DNA of 64,000 nucleotides from Aplidium turbinatum (GCA_918807975.1 OU964928.1:18713323-18777322), one strand, 5' to 3'. Positions 12,695 to 26,500 are shown, counted from the stretch's first letter. A program made the numbers and translations. Notes: a model not told the origin generated them from the sequence alone.

Positions 12695-12756
12695 TATCGT
12701 TTCTAGCACTAGTTGCTACGTTCATCTGAACGTAGCAACTAGTGCTAGAAACGATA
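12695..12756. repeat. Perfect 30-bp palindrome with a 2-base spacer
   Basis: Left arm 12695-12724 and right arm 12727-12756 are exact reverse complements, separated by TC. Outer imperfect pairing continues to CAGGA...TCCTG. The 12-mer CAGGATTGTATA occurs on both sides (about 12684 and 12793). Perfect arms in otherwise diverged DNA point to a recent origin, either a tiny fold-back insertion or a template-switch inversion. Confidence 0.85.
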
Positions 12757-13064
12757 ATTGTCCTGATGAACACCCAAACTTTTCAGTATTCAGGATTGTA
12801 TAATATATATATTATGGTACAGAATAAACATATTTAGTTTGTCCTATGCAATACATTGTTATAATTCCATTCATATTGAATTTTTAACAAATGTATGCTC
12901 CCTTACAATTATATTTTGATCAAAGCCCTTGTGTCAGCCGTTTGATTGTTCAGGCTCAAACTACTAAACTCGTGTTTGTATAAACGTGACATTTGCAATT
13001 GGTGCCTAGCTGCATGCTTTTTAAATTTGAGAAATTGCAAGTCCCAAAGGGCTGTAAATCTAGA

Positions 13065-14347
13065 AGTACAGACGAAATCGGTTAATCGAATCACCCACTT
13101 GCCAGACGTTTTGATACGATTATACGATTGATTCGTTTAACCAGTTTACTAAAAAAAAAGGTTTATTGTGAATGGGCGTAATTGTTGGGAAGATGTCTGT
13201 GCTGACTAGTGACTAGGCTGCAACGCACATTACAACTGATGCTTCTTACAACTGTTTACAATTCTGATTAAACTTTAAAGAGTTCACTAGCTCTGTGTTA
13301 CATAACACTATGCTGTATGTTCCAGCCAGCAAAACTGGTCCTTTTTACATTGATTTATTATCTGCAGACGTTGAAACAATGTAAAAAAGACCAGCTTTGC
13401 TGACTTGGCTGAGCAGGTATGATCAAAGCATTTTTCTGCAAACTGTTGCAATCGGACTTCTTTTAATCTCACCGATCTCTGTGACGTCACAATGCGAACT
13501 TTGACGTTGACGTTTTTGATTTAAGCGTGCTATTTTTAGCTCGTACCAGCTGTGTAGTTTTGAGTATGGAACGTGGCCTACGAAAATAGTGGTACCGGTA
13601 TGGTAGAAAAACAAGGCTCACACTCATTGTTTTGAAATCGCAAAGTTTTTTTTTCAAGTCTTTTGCGCTGCCTGGTAAAATAATTAATTTGCAATGTTCT
13701 TCAACTGAACGAAACTGCACAAATAAAATTATGCACTGCATTTCACAACAGTAGGCTACTTTTTTTCAGCAATTTAAAAAAAATTCTCCAAATTTTTTTG
13801 GTAAAAACTTTTGGACATGCTTTCCAACACTTCCCTCTTAAGCCGAAATAATTTGTCCATGTCCATTCCTTGAAAGGCCAGTCGCCGACGAATGACATCA
13901 AAAGCATTTAAACTTCTTTAGTGTGATTATTCCTTTTGTGTGCTTTTCTGTTTTAATGAAGCCCAGCTGTGCGAAATTTGGTTCTCTGTAGTGCGATGTC
14001 TAGCACATAAGATTATGGCCTGGGATTACAGACGCTTGTCTTTGTTTTGAGAGCATGCGTCTGTCTCACCTTTGCTTCATTTCGCCTTTGAACATTGCAG
14101 ACAATAATGCGAAGCAAAAAAGAGACATTCTCTTTTCGCTAAGGGGTATAATTATACGATTAAATGAATGAAGTATGCAAACTAGAAGCAAATCCTGATG
14201 CTTTTATCCGACTTACTCTTTTATGCGGTATGTGCTTAACCGATGTTTTTACCATCAGATTGGATTTGGTTTGGGATTTCAGGTTTTGATTCAAATAAAC
14301 GATTGATACGTTTAAACAGTATACTTTTAACCGATTTCGTCTGTACT
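13065..14347. repeat. 21-bp exact inverted pair flanking 1.28 kb
   Basis: The bases at 13065-13085 (starting AGTACAGACGAAATCGG) are the exact reverse complement of 14327-14347. Just inside the left copy is an ACGATTGATTCGTTTAA motif, repeated with one change before the right copy. It could be the ends of a DNA transposon, but no transposase or target duplication is evident. A hairpin element at 13326-13401 lies between them. Confidence 0.4.
13326..13401. mobile_element. Short hairpin element, copy 1
   Basis: Starts CAGCAAAACTGGTC, ends GACCAGCTTTGCTG, with inner arms TTTTTACATTG and CAATGTAAAAA around a GCAGACGTT centre. Same architecture as the four copies inside HMIT: conserved inner core, copy-specific but mutually complementary outer arms. 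Confidence 0.7.
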
Positions 14348-14389
14348 AACATTTTTGGCAAACTCTATTATTCACAGAAATGTTACCCT

Positions 14390-16026
14390 GAAAATTTCGA
14401 AATGGCTCGTTTCGGCGAGTTCCCTATTTGGCGAGAGCCTTTTTCGGCGAGTGCCCTATTTGGCAAGTTTTTGAAATTTTTTAAATAAAATTATCGGGCA
14501 TCGTAGCTTAATTGTAATTGCCGTTTTTACATCGTTTTAACGTTGCTAAATCTTGAAATCGTGCAGAAAGGAATAAAAATAAAATGTTTGAACTACTAAA
14601 TTAAAATTTGTCATGTCAGTTCAGTTGTTTTTATTTTTGACCATCATATCAAAAACAATGCACGTTAACATAGCAAAGGTAGAAGTGACAAAACGCGAAC
14701 GTTAAAACGTGCTTGAATTCGTCATGTCAGTTCAGTTGTTTTTATTTCTGATCATGATATCAAAAACAATACACGTCAACATAGCAAAAGTAGAAGCGAC
14801 ACAACGTGAAGGGAAAATAAAAAAAAGAAAATGTAACAAACAAAATAAATAAATCATGTAATGATTGATTAGTTTGGGTCAACAAATGTGTGGCCTACAG
14901 CTTGGATTAAAAGGAAATTATCGGGTACCGTAGCCTAGTTATCCCGACCAGCAAAAATTTGTTCCAAGAACCCAGTTAGCCTAACAGTTCATTTTTACAT
15001 TGTAGTAACAGAATGAAAAGGCTAACCAAATGTGTGGCCTATCGTTTTAACGTCGCTAAACATTGAAATCGTGTAGAAAAGGGAGCTTTTGCTGACTAGG
15101 ATACGTTGAAACTGAGAAACATTCACAGAAGCCCTTCGATTTGTTCCAAGAACCCAGTTACCCTAACAGTTCATTTTTATATTGTAGTAACATTAGGCTA
15201 ACTGGGTTCTTGGAACAAATCGAAGGGCTTCTGTGAATGTTTCTCAGTTTCAACGTATCCTAGTCAGCAAAAGCTCCCTTTTCTACATGATTTTAACGTT
15301 TAGCGACGTTAAAACGATAGGCCACACAACACATTTGGTTAGCCTTTTCATTCTGTTACTACAATGAAAAAATGAACTGTTAGGCTAACTGGGTTCTTGG
15401 AACAAATTTTTGCTGGTCGGGATAACTAGGCTACAGTACCCGATAATTTCCTTTCAATCCAAGCCGTAGGCCACACATTTGTTGATCCAAACTAATCATT
15501 TTAACTATTCAAAAGTACTAACTTATAGACATAAACATGATTTATTTATTTTGTTTGTAACATTTTCTTTTTTTTATTTTCCCTTCATATCTTAAATTTT
15601 TCTGAAGGTGTTGCGACCGTGCCAAATTTCTCTCAACTCAATAACTTACTTCGGTCACAAGCACGTTTTAACGTTCGCATTTTGTCGCTTCTACCTTTTT
15701 CTCGACCTTTGCTATGTTGACGTGTATTGTTTTTGATATGATGGTCAGAAATAAAAACAACTGATCTGACATGACGAATTTTAATTTAATAGTTCAAACA
15801 TTTTATTTTTATTCCTTTCTGCACGATTTCAAGGTTTAGCGACGTTAAAACGATGTAAAAACGACAATTATAATTATTAATTAAGCTACGGTGCCCAATA
15901 ATTTTTTTTAAAAAATTTCAAAAACTTGCCAAATAGGGCACTCGCTGAAAACGGCCCTCGCCGAATATGGAACTCGCCGAATCGGACTAGCCGAATCGGA
16001 CTCGCCGAATAGTAGCAGACCCGAAA
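14390..16026. mobile_element. Large nested fold-back (1.6 kb imperfect palindrome)
   Basis: The left half (about 14390-15180) is repeated in inverse order in the right half (about 15185-16026). From outside in, both halves show: a TTCGGCGAGT-rich subterminal tract, TTTTTGAAATTTTTTAAA, an ATTATCGGGC/TACCGTAGC segment, CGTTTTAACGT, the dispersed repeat also seen at 10207-10455, and a near-perfect arm of about 70 bp at the centre (about 15100-15165 with 15198-15270). The left arm carries the dispersed repeat twice (14620 and 14728), the right arm once, so growth was stepwise. No protein is encoded. Confidence 0.85.
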
Positions 16027-16234
16027 ATTTAGTAATTGTTTTTATGTCCATTTTATTTTTCTGGATGTTCACTGGTGTATATAGTATCTGTTTTTCGGCA
16101 ACATGCAGCTGTTCCACAAAACGTCAACGGAACAGATTTATCATAGTTTAAATCTTGTCATTTAAAGCTATTGGTTGTTGATCAACTGCCGGGCTATTAG
16201 TTGAGAAATATGTAAGTCTGTGGTGAACAGAAAG

Positions 16235-16875
16235 CAAGGGTCGATCTTAACTTTTTTTTTCACCAGCCCACCGGACCAGTTGCCGTTTTCATTCGGAATG
16301 GCTCGTTTCGGTGAATCCGATTTGGTGAGTTCCCTATTTGGTGATTTTTTTTTTAAATTATTGGGTACCGTAGCCTAATTATCATTGCCGTTTCAGGGCT
16401 AGTGGTTAGGGTCTTATTTCAACGTTTAGCGACGTTAAAATGATGTAAAAGTGGCAATGATAATTAGGCTGCGGTACCTGATAATTTTCAAAAAATCACC
16501 GAATAAGGAACTCTCTGAAAAAGGCTCTCACCGAAAAGGCTCTCAATGAATCGGACACCGAATAGTAGCAGACCTGTTTTTACTCGGAATGGCCCGTTTC
16601 GGTGAGTCCGATTCGGTGAGTCCGATCTCTTAACAGGGGATTTTTTCAATTTTTTTTTAAATTATCGGGTACCGTAGCCTAATTATCATTGCAATTATCA
16701 AGCAAATTTTTGCAGTATTTCAGAGTGACATCGCCAATCGCCATTTTGTAAACCAAAACTTTTCACCGGCGAATATTTTCACTAGCCAATCAGACTAGTA
16801 TTGCAACATTTCTACTAGTCCGCGCAAATTTTCACTAGCCATTGGCTAGCGGACTAGCGTTAAGATCGAACCCTG
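16235..16875. mobile_element. Probable hAT-type element interrupted by fold-back pieces
   Basis: Ends are CAAGGGTCGATCTTAAC and GTTAAGATCGAACCCTG, inverted copies with small differences and the CAGGG...CCCTG form of hAT termini. I see no clean 8-bp duplication. Inside, 16296-16571 and 16577-16690 are further copies of the fold-back family of 14390-16026 (TCGGTGAGTCCGATTCGG tracts and TACCGTAGCCTAATTATC). This suggests fold-backs inserted into, or mobilised with, the older element. Confidence 0.5.
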
Positions 16876-17517
16876 GAAAGTAATAGATACCAAGCTTGTG
16901 TATTGTGTAATGTGTATTTACGACTGAAGATGAAATATCTATTTTAGTTTTTGAAAATATGAAAATTAATTTTTAGGTATTTTAAAATATTTAGAATGAC
17001 AATTTTTTCATTGAATACTTTACCTGATGACACAAATAGCGGATTTAACATGGCAAGTGAAAGGTTCAACTAAAAGTGCATCGACAGAAGGTAATTTTGT
17101 GTAGAGCTAGTCAGAGGTATATCTCATAATATGGGCCTTTCAAAATTTTATTAACGGAGTTATTTTTCTTACATACCATTAGTGATAAGAAGGTCTGTAA
17201 AGCAATTAAAAATTATTATAATACAATCAAAAGTTTCAAAACTGTATGATATAATCTCTGACCATGAAATAAATTGTCCTCCAGTATGCGGGGACTATTG
17301 TGTATTAATTAGCTTACTGTATTACTTGTGTATTCTTAATATTATTGTTTGATTGCATTTGTTTTAATGTTTGAAAGTTAGCATATGTTTCAGTGTGGCC
17401 GTTCAGACACAATTTATTTACTTTCACCACCATTAAGACGTGGTGCCAGTGCAAAATTGTCTATTGTGTATTATGTGTATCCGTGTCGGCTAAAAAGAAT
17501 AGAAATGAAAAAAATTT
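16876..17517. other. UTP20 upstream region
   Basis: AT-rich DNA with no coding signal. No TATA box or other promoter element can be called with confidence. Confidence 0.4.
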
Positions 17518-17527
17518 TTTGTTTCAG
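17518..17527 (+). other. Splice acceptor upstream of the UTP20 start
   Basis: A T-rich tract (ttttttgtttcag) ends in AG 34 bases before the ATG. This is a strong 3' splice site. It implies either a distant 5' UTR exon or a spliced-leader trans-splice site. Confidence 0.55.
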
Positions 17528-17561
17528 ATTCCTTGAAATTTAACAATTTAAACAAGATAAT

Positions 17562-20500
17562 ATGCCTGCTTCATCCAATCACAAGCATAAAGAGAAGAAT
17601 GTTTATCGTTTTAAGTCATTCTCAGAATTACTGACTGAAGTGAATGTTGATGCCATTCATCAAATCAAACGAGTTGAGCTTCCGGAAGAAACTGAAGATT
17701 CTTCCAAATTTTCAGAATGTTTGTTGAAATGGAAAGATCTCGATTTAACTTTGCATTTTGCATCATTTCAACAAGAAATTTCTACCAAGTGCCAAACATA
17801 CAAACTGGTTGTTCATTACAGGAGTGATCTTTTTGAAGCACTGATAAAACATTTGCAAGTAGAAAATACTCTTGCTTTACAGGCTTTACTGGAACACTTG
17901 GTTGCTCTGTGTGTTGATTTGGGACCAGATTTTTATCCCAAGTTTTCCATATTTTTTCCAATTCTTGCTAAGCTACTGAATTCAAAAGACACAAAACAGT
18001 TGGAATGGATTTTCACGACGTTGTCTTTACTATTTCGAAATTTGTGGCGATACATGATTAATGACATAGAAAATGTTGTGAAAATGTACAGCAGCTTGTT
18101 GGTAGGCCATCATCCCAATCACATTGGTTCTTTTGCCGCTGAAAGTATTTCATTTTTGCTACGGAAAGCTCATGATCATAAGTTGGTGTTGCAACAGCTT
18201 TTTTCTTTATTGAAGAAACATCCAGCAGCATCAGATTCTTTGGGAAAAGTGTTGTTTCATATGCTTAAAACCTCCCAAAATCAGTTTCACTCAACATGTG
18301 CTACAATTTTTCCCATTGTTCTGTCTTTTTTGAGAGAATCTTCTGGAACAAAGACAAATTGTCAGGCGGTTTTTCTCTCCATTAATTCCGCTGTGAATAG
18401 CATGGCAGAGCACACACGGAAACAATTCGCTAAACCAATCTGGACCATTTTCATGGATCAAATAGATGAAATCAAGGGTCGTGATGTAGATTTCTTCTTC
18501 ATGAACCACTTAATCAACTTATTGAATACGTGGTGTGAGATACGTAACGGAACCCGAATTGTTGATGAAAATCAGCTCATGGATGTTTTCAACACCTGTG
18601 TGTTGCTGTTGAACCAAGAGAAAAAATCTGAAAGTGGGTGTACATTTTTTGCATCTTTATGCAGGTTTGCATTAACTGTATTGAATGCAACTCAGTCTAG
18701 TTTTGAATTAACCTTGAAGAAACAATTGATTTCTGTTATCATGGAAGTTAAAATAGATTTCAGCATTCTCTTTGATTTATGGCATTCCTTATCATCGCAT
18801 GTTAAGTTTGATGAGTTTTGTGTGAACACGTTTTTAAAATTTTGTCAACAAAACATCCAAAACGAGGAATATCAGCTTAAAGTGATTCAGTCGCTTGTAA
18901 GCTGCTCTATGATCAATTGCGAGTTGCCTCAAGCTTGTGGTGAACTTCTTACATTCAAACCACGTTTATTTGATTTCTCTTACATACCACGGAAACAAAA
19001 AAAAACAAAACTGGAAGATGTGCTCAAAATCTTTATCGAGAAAGAGACAGACTGGTCTTCTGTGTGGTATTGTCTTCTTGCCCTTTTCTCAGTTCGGCCT
19101 CTTGCAAACAAAATTGAAAATTCCGTAACAAAACTTGTGAAGAAGCTTGTTCAGATGGATGAGCATGATGATGCCTCTCTTTCCGTTTTATCAATGAGTT
19201 GTTTACTTTTAGTAAAACTTAACGAAAATCAAACCTTCAAGTTTATCAACTGCCATGATTTGGTTAGATTGATAAGAAAGTGGCATGGCTACAAACAAGC
19301 AGATTTGGCGGTTGAAGTGATGTTGAGTAAAAACAAAGATCTTTTTTGTGCAATTGATGAAAAAGACTGCAATCAGTTGTGTGGTTTATTTGAGCAAAAC
19401 ATGTCTTCTCCTGACCGTAAGTTACGTCAGATGACTTTGACAATTCTTCAACATATTGACCCAAACAACGCGGCTACATATCAGAATTGTTTATGTGCCG
19501 AAAAGGTTCCAGCAACAGTTCGCGAATGTCGCACTAAAGTTCTCCACTTTAGTAAACTGCAGAATCACACCAATCTTCTTCCTGAATTTGCCAAACGAAT
19601 CGTTGTTCGTTGTTTGCTTTCTAACCTATTTATAAACTTCACTCCACTGTGGCAACCAGTGCAAAGTGTTCTCACTTCTTATGCTGTTTCTGATGAAAAC
19701 GATATCTTTTGGTCTGTTTTGTTTGAACTGTTGCAGTCATATTCAGATTTGGGGCCAAGCAATACTGTGCTGAGGAAAGCAAATTCCGATGATACATCTA
19801 TTGATGCGGATTTATTTAAATCTGTAATTTCTGGAAATGATGTAGTGAAGCGATACACAAGCAATGAAAAGGTTGACTTTGCTAACTACCGCTTGTTGCT
19901 GTGGAAAACCTTATGCATGGTTCCTCATCCTGAGGTGCTTGAGAAGCATAATTCTGTTTTGATCGGTTTAGTGTTGAAGTTTTTGAATACTGAATTCTTC
20001 CTGGTTGATAAACAGCTCGCATTGACCCAGAATATCCCAATTCAAGAAACAAGGGATCTTGTTGATCATATCAAACCCATCAAAAAAGAATCTGTAGTTG
20101 TATTGTTGGTGAAAATGTTTGAAGTCTTTACAAGATTTTGTAAACCTGCGTCTGTGCTTCAATCTGACTATCTTTGGCAGTTGTACAATGACTTTTTGAC
20201 TCACACTGACATGACCTTACAAAAAGCTGCAATGGAATGCATTCTTTCTTACAAAAATAAAGTGCTAAACAAACACAAAGAACTTTTGTTTTTGTTTCTT
20301 GATGACAAAACGTTTCAAAATGCCATTACCCACTTTGATATTAATAACTTTTCGGATGAAGAACGTGTGGTGGTGTTACCTGTATTGTTAAGAGTTTTAC
20401 TTGGCAAATTCAAGTCTAAAAAAGGTCTGTGCGGTGGAGGCAAAGGTTCCTCCGTGGTCAAACGCTCACTTATCATTCGATTTCTTAGTGTTATGAACCA

Positions 20501-23500
20501 AGATGAAATGCGAATTTTTGTTCGGCTAGCTTTGGAACCTTATTCCAAGTATTTAGTTGCAGTTGAATCTCAAGACTCTTTCGGTGACACACAAAAGAGC
20601 TTGTCCAGTAAAACCAAGATAATGTCCATAGGAAGACAGCAAGGTGTCTTGCAAACCATTCAACTTCTCATAGCGGAAAATAATCGTCAGTTGCCATTAG
20701 ATATCTACTCTTATCTACTGGACCTACTTTTGAGAGTTAATTCTGCAAACAGCAAGTTTATAGATTCTAATTCTGGCCAACCTCTCATTCCAGCCTTAAG
20801 AAATGTAAAAAAGCACACAACTGAGTGTCTTATGGCTCTGTTGAAGGTATGGCCAGATAGTGCAAGCCTAAGCGAAGAAGAAATTGATCTGTTTTTTGAT
20901 GTACAGATTTGGCCTGACCTACCAAAGCTCTTGCACGAAAGTTCTGGAAGCCCTGGACTCTTGTTGAAAATGCTTCGTATTTTTGCTGAAAAATTGAAGT
21001 TCATGCCCCTTCTTACAAAATCCAAAGAGTCTGATGTCACAGGTGAATATTCCCCATTAAGTGTCTTAGTGTCATTGCTGAACTCTTCCAAGATCAGTTC
21101 TGATGTGTCATCTTTCATCATTGATTTGCTATTGGATTTGTGCTATCAGAATCCAACTGAAAGTGTGCCAGTCGATTCCCCGAGTGTATCAAAAACACTG
21201 ATGGATGGCATTGCTAGTGCAGGAAAACTCACAATTGTCATTTCTCCTGATCAAACCGAATCAAGGTTTCAGTTTGCACTAACTCTGCTAATGCCGCACA
21301 TCAACAACATATTGTTGTATTTTTTTGACAAAATGCGAACCAACAAGAAAGGTTTTCTTTTCCCACCTCAACAGCTCGAGTTTCTGTCTGCCATCAGCAA
21401 GGTTTTAACAGAGGAATCGTTACTGTCAGATCTCAGTGATTTACTTCTCGGTCATATCTTGGTGGCATCTAACCGTAATCGTGAAAACAGTGGTCAATCA
21501 TTTTCATCGGCATTGCAAACGTTGTCTCATGTAATGCGAGAACCCAAATGCATCAGCAAATTATCAAAGTTGTTTGCAATCCTGAACGAACGAGAACCCC
21601 GTTTAACTCTTGTATCAATTCTTAAAAAGGCTTGCGAAAATAATCCAGAATTTTCATGGACTTGTGACATTGTGGAGCGATTGAATGCTTGGGATAAACA
21701 CCATCTAGGCGGTATTGATTTTGAATCGAGATTGACTGCCTTCCAGGACATCATTGCGTTTCTCAAAGGAGAGGATTACAGTGCCTTGTTTGAAAATGAG
21801 TGTATCTTGTTTTTACCGATCATACACAGTTGTATACACACATTTTTAACTTATTATTCTGACATATCAATGAGAGAAAGCGTTTCTCGCATGTTAGAGC
21901 TTACTATCACAAGAATCAATGATCTTTTGGAAGCTGATTTTCAATTTGCTTTTCCGATCTATGAAAATATCATCAAGAAGCTGTTGCTAGATGCTGTTCG
22001 ATTAGGAATACATTCAACGGATGAAGCTTGTCGAAATGAAAGCATTAAAATGCTTTCCATTGTTGTTTCCACGTTTCCAAATGAACCTGCCTTGGCTGGG
22101 TTAATAAATTTGAGAAATGTAAACGACCCAGAAGGAGACATCTTTGAAAATCTCAAGCACATTCAAGTGCACAGAAGAGCAAGAGCATTTAGAAGACTAG
22201 CCGTGCTAATAAACAAACAGCACCATATATCTTCTGTAGTTAACGAAAAGTCAACTTCAACTGATGTAGAAAACAATGCTGATTCTATGGAATGCAACCA
22301 GCCGTCAACTCCTGAATCGTCCGCTGTAATCTCATTTGTAACAGCCTCTAAATACCTTCTTCCGCTGGCAATTCGTATCTTACACACACATAATTTTACT
22401 GACGTTCCTTTTCTTCGTGAAGCTTGCATTGATTTAGTAAAAAGTTGCGCTTCAATCGTACCATGGCCCACCTACAGAAAAATGCTTTTCAAACATATTA
22501 ACAGTTTGAAAGACCATTCCATTTCTCTTGATGTTGTTTGTGCCATTTTGGACGTTTTTCCATTTGATGTGAGCAAATTCGATGCTGTTCTGAGCACAGA
22601 TACCCCCAGCATGGTTACTGTTAGAAATGTTAAGGATGACACACAGTTTTCTGAAATGGAAGTTGAAGAACCGAAACCTGCTTTAGAGAAAGTGACACAA
22701 AGAGCTATTTCTTCATCCGAAGTAAATGTCATTGTAACTGATGTCGCTGAAAAAGTGTTGCCAAAACTTAAAAGTCTGATGGCAAGTAAAAAGGATAGCG
22801 TTGAACATAAGTTAGCTGGTGTTGAAACAGATGTTGCAAACTGTCAAAAAAGATTACCTCTTGCTATTCCCATTGTTTCGTTGCTAAAGAAGATGCCTGC
22901 GTTCTTGATGAAAGCGCATTTGCCAAGTGTGTTGTTAAAAATTTTCGCATTTTTAAGAAGCAAGCTGCATGACATTCGAGTGATTGCTAAAGATACTACA
23001 GTGAAGGTAGTGAAATTTCTCGGGCCGTCATATCTTTTCCTGCTTTTAAAACAGCTAAAAGCTAGTCTGGCGAGAGGATTTCAGCGACATGTACTTGTTA
23101 ATGTCGTTAGCGCAGTCTTGAATACTTTAGTTCCGATGGCCGAAGTTGGGATGTTTGATGAGTCTCTTCCAATTCTGCAAGATGTTTTCAATGAAGGATT
23201 GTTTGGCGAGGTTGCTTCGGAAAAATTGGTGGAAAAATTAAAAGCAAAAATTCCTGAAGCGAAAGGTCGTAGCAAAGCTTATTCAGCTTATTGCTCAATT
23301 GCAAAGTTTATTGGAAAAGAAAGTCTTTCGGCACTCATTCAACCCCTCAAGTTAAAACTGGATCAAACACATAAACATGCCGTGAAGAAAGTTGTTCAAG
23401 ATGCTCTCGGCGAAATCGCTGCTGGACTGCTTGTTAACGCTGAATTCAAGGCCAAAGACGTTCTTGCTTTTACGTATGGGTTAATCACACAAAACTTGTC

Positions 23501-26500
23501 TTCTCTATTCGTTGAAACGAAACCAAAATCTGACATCGATACTGACGATTCTAGAAGGCCGCAATCGTGTTTCATTTTGTCCCAAGCCCCCAAGCGTTAT
23601 GGGTCACAGCCCACAAAGAAAGTATCAAAAACAAATCTTCATTTACTCGTTGAATTTGCGATGAAACTTCTTCATGTCTCTCTGAAGCGCCAGACAATCA
23701 ACATCAGGGATCAGCAACACCTTGAGATGCTTGACCCTTTTGTTGGTGACCTTGCGCGGTGTTTGACCTCCACACATCTTCAAACCGTGGTTTGTGCGAC
23801 CAGGTGTCTAACCAAACTATTTAAGGCTGAACTGCCAGAATTGTCAAAGCATTCAAAGAAAATTATACCAGACTTGTTTAAAATACTTCGTGATCACACG
23901 AAAGGTGCTGGCAATCAAGAACTCGCTCATGTCAGTTTTAAATGTATAAGCAAATTGTGTTTCTCTGACTATGGAAAAGGCATCACACACACCCAACTAC
24001 AAGTTCTGCTTTCTTACGCTGAAGAAGACTTACATGATGGCCGACGACAAAGCGAATCGTTTACTTTAATCAGATCAGTTCTTAAAAGAGGCCTGGTATG
24101 TGATCAAGTTATTGAAGTGATAAAGAAAGTTGAAAAAATTGCAATTCAAGCTCATGGTGGGTCTGCCCGAGCTCAAGCGCGTTCCTTGTGTCTATATTTT
24201 CTATTGAATTATCCCTTGTCCGCGAAGAATATGACGATTCGAATAGAGTTTCTGCTCACCCAATTAAATTTTGAGTACGAGGATGGTCGTATGTCCGTTT
24301 TGGAACTTCTTTCATCCATCATGTTGACATTTCCTGATTCAATTTTGCTGACTCATGCCGGTGTGTTGTTCGTTCCTACCGCAGCGGTGATGATCAATGA
24401 TGAATCAGCAAAATGTCGCAAAGCTGCGGCTGGCATAGTGAAACTGTTGGTCAAACGATTGAACCAAACTACCATAGATGAGCTCTTCTCGTACGTCATG
24501 CATTGGTAAGTGCGATGCCGACTCCTTTAATTTATTTTAGATAATCAACCACAATTTGCACCACAGCCAAGACATGTACAACCCGCTGGCCGCACTGCGT
24601 AAAAAAGGTTGCACATGTCCAGGTTTTTTTTCAAGGTTTGGTTTGGGTGACCGCTAAGTAATTTTAAGAGACCGCAAGTGTTTCATTTAAATACCAAAAA
24701 ATAGCCATAACTACATACAATCAACGCAACATAAAATGAATTATTCGACAAGGCACAGCTTAAATGATTGTGGCAGCGACCAAACAGCCTGGCCAACACG
24801 GCCGCGGCGGGCCGCCAAACAAGTTTGCTGCACAATCAAACAAAGTGTGCTTGTTGGCTTCTGCTTGTTATGTTTCCACACGTAAAAACTGATCATTATG
24901 CGCCATAAATCAGAAATAAACATTGACGAGTATCGAAGGTGCACTTCTTTTGTGTATAACTCTTTGGTTCAGCTGTTAGCTGTACCTCCACTTATTCTTT
25001 TTTCCGGACGTGAACTATTGATCGTAGGCTATATTCGTATTATCGACAAGACATAGCGAGAAACAACCATTACTTTTCTACTGTAGTTGCAAGTCCAAAT
25101 TTTGGGAAACCGCTGGAGAAATTTAGGGGACCGTTTCGGTCCCCCAAAACACCTTAAAAAAAACCTGCACATGTCTACCATAGCCTGTAAAAATGTTCTC
25201 AGAAAAGTCTCTCCTTTTTTTTTTTTTCAATTTTGCTAGTTTATTTTAACCTCCATTTGTTTGACACGTTACGGTTGATTTCTTGTAATTTTCACCATAA
25301 AAACATTGTTTTTGTTTGCATCTCATCTGATCAGGTATTCTCAGGATGACAGAATCCTTCACGAGAGGCTGGGGGCAATGTTACTGTGCATCTTTATCGA
25401 AGTAGAAGAAGTTGAAATACAGCGTCACCTGTCCAAGATATTCCCTGCATTGCAAGACAACCTTGAGAAAACCTTGAAAGATGTTGATTTAGGTTTGAAA
25501 CGACTATGTTTTGTACATTTCTTGTGAATTAATCGATTGCAAATATTTAGACTTTTAAAAGAATGTTAAAATTTGGTCATATAAACCACTTGAAAATAAC
25601 CTTTATCTTATCTTATTGTCAAAGTAAACAAGTGGGATGTTTAATTTTGATGCGGTCTTATATTGCAATGCATGTGAACTGAAGTGTGTGGCGTGTGCAC
25701 TGTGCAGTGGAGCTGCAATGTGCTACATGCCACTGTGCTTTAGATTTTGATTGTGAGCTGGGCACACAACCAAGAGTTGGCAAGTGCATGTTTTACACAA
25801 CGCATGCTCGAGAAAAACATCAGATGACTGTAGTTCGTCGTCGTATTCGCATCTGGGGCCGCGAGTCTATCCTTTTACCACCCCAGACTCATGATGTTCC
25901 CGGACTACACTGGAAGGGTGCTAGAGAGCAGCCAGTCTTTGGTTCATCATCCTAGACACGCAGACCTTCCACTCCATTAGGCGGGCTGAAGATGTTGCAT
26001 TCGTTGATGGTGTGGTCTGCGGTCTGTTCCTCAGCACCACACTCACAAGAGTCCATTTCCCATTAATGCATGGTTGAGCGGAAAAGCCCTTTGCCCGTAC
26101 GGAGACGGTTGATACGCACCCACCCCTGCCTTGGTGGAGTTAGGCCGATGGGACGGGCATCGGGGATGAATGAGTGGAGTCTGGTGGTGCTTGACTTCCA
26201 TTCAGAATAGCTGCAGAGATGTCTTGTTCGTCAGCTTCGTTACACAAAAGTTGAGCGGCTGGCACGAATAGGTGTCTTGATTTCAGTCGACGGGAGTGCT
26301 CGTTTAGGGGAGCAAAGACCCTGGAGTGGAGAAGGTGGTTGGGCTCCAATACCCGTTGACCGACTGGCTTGCGACGAAGCTCAACGGGTGGGGCTAGGGC
26401 TGCCAAACGCAAAGTTTCAGCCCTCGCTGGAACCTGCCAGGCGGTAGTTGACACATATGTATTTACGTCATCTCTTTCCAAACCTGTACTTTCAATGCTT

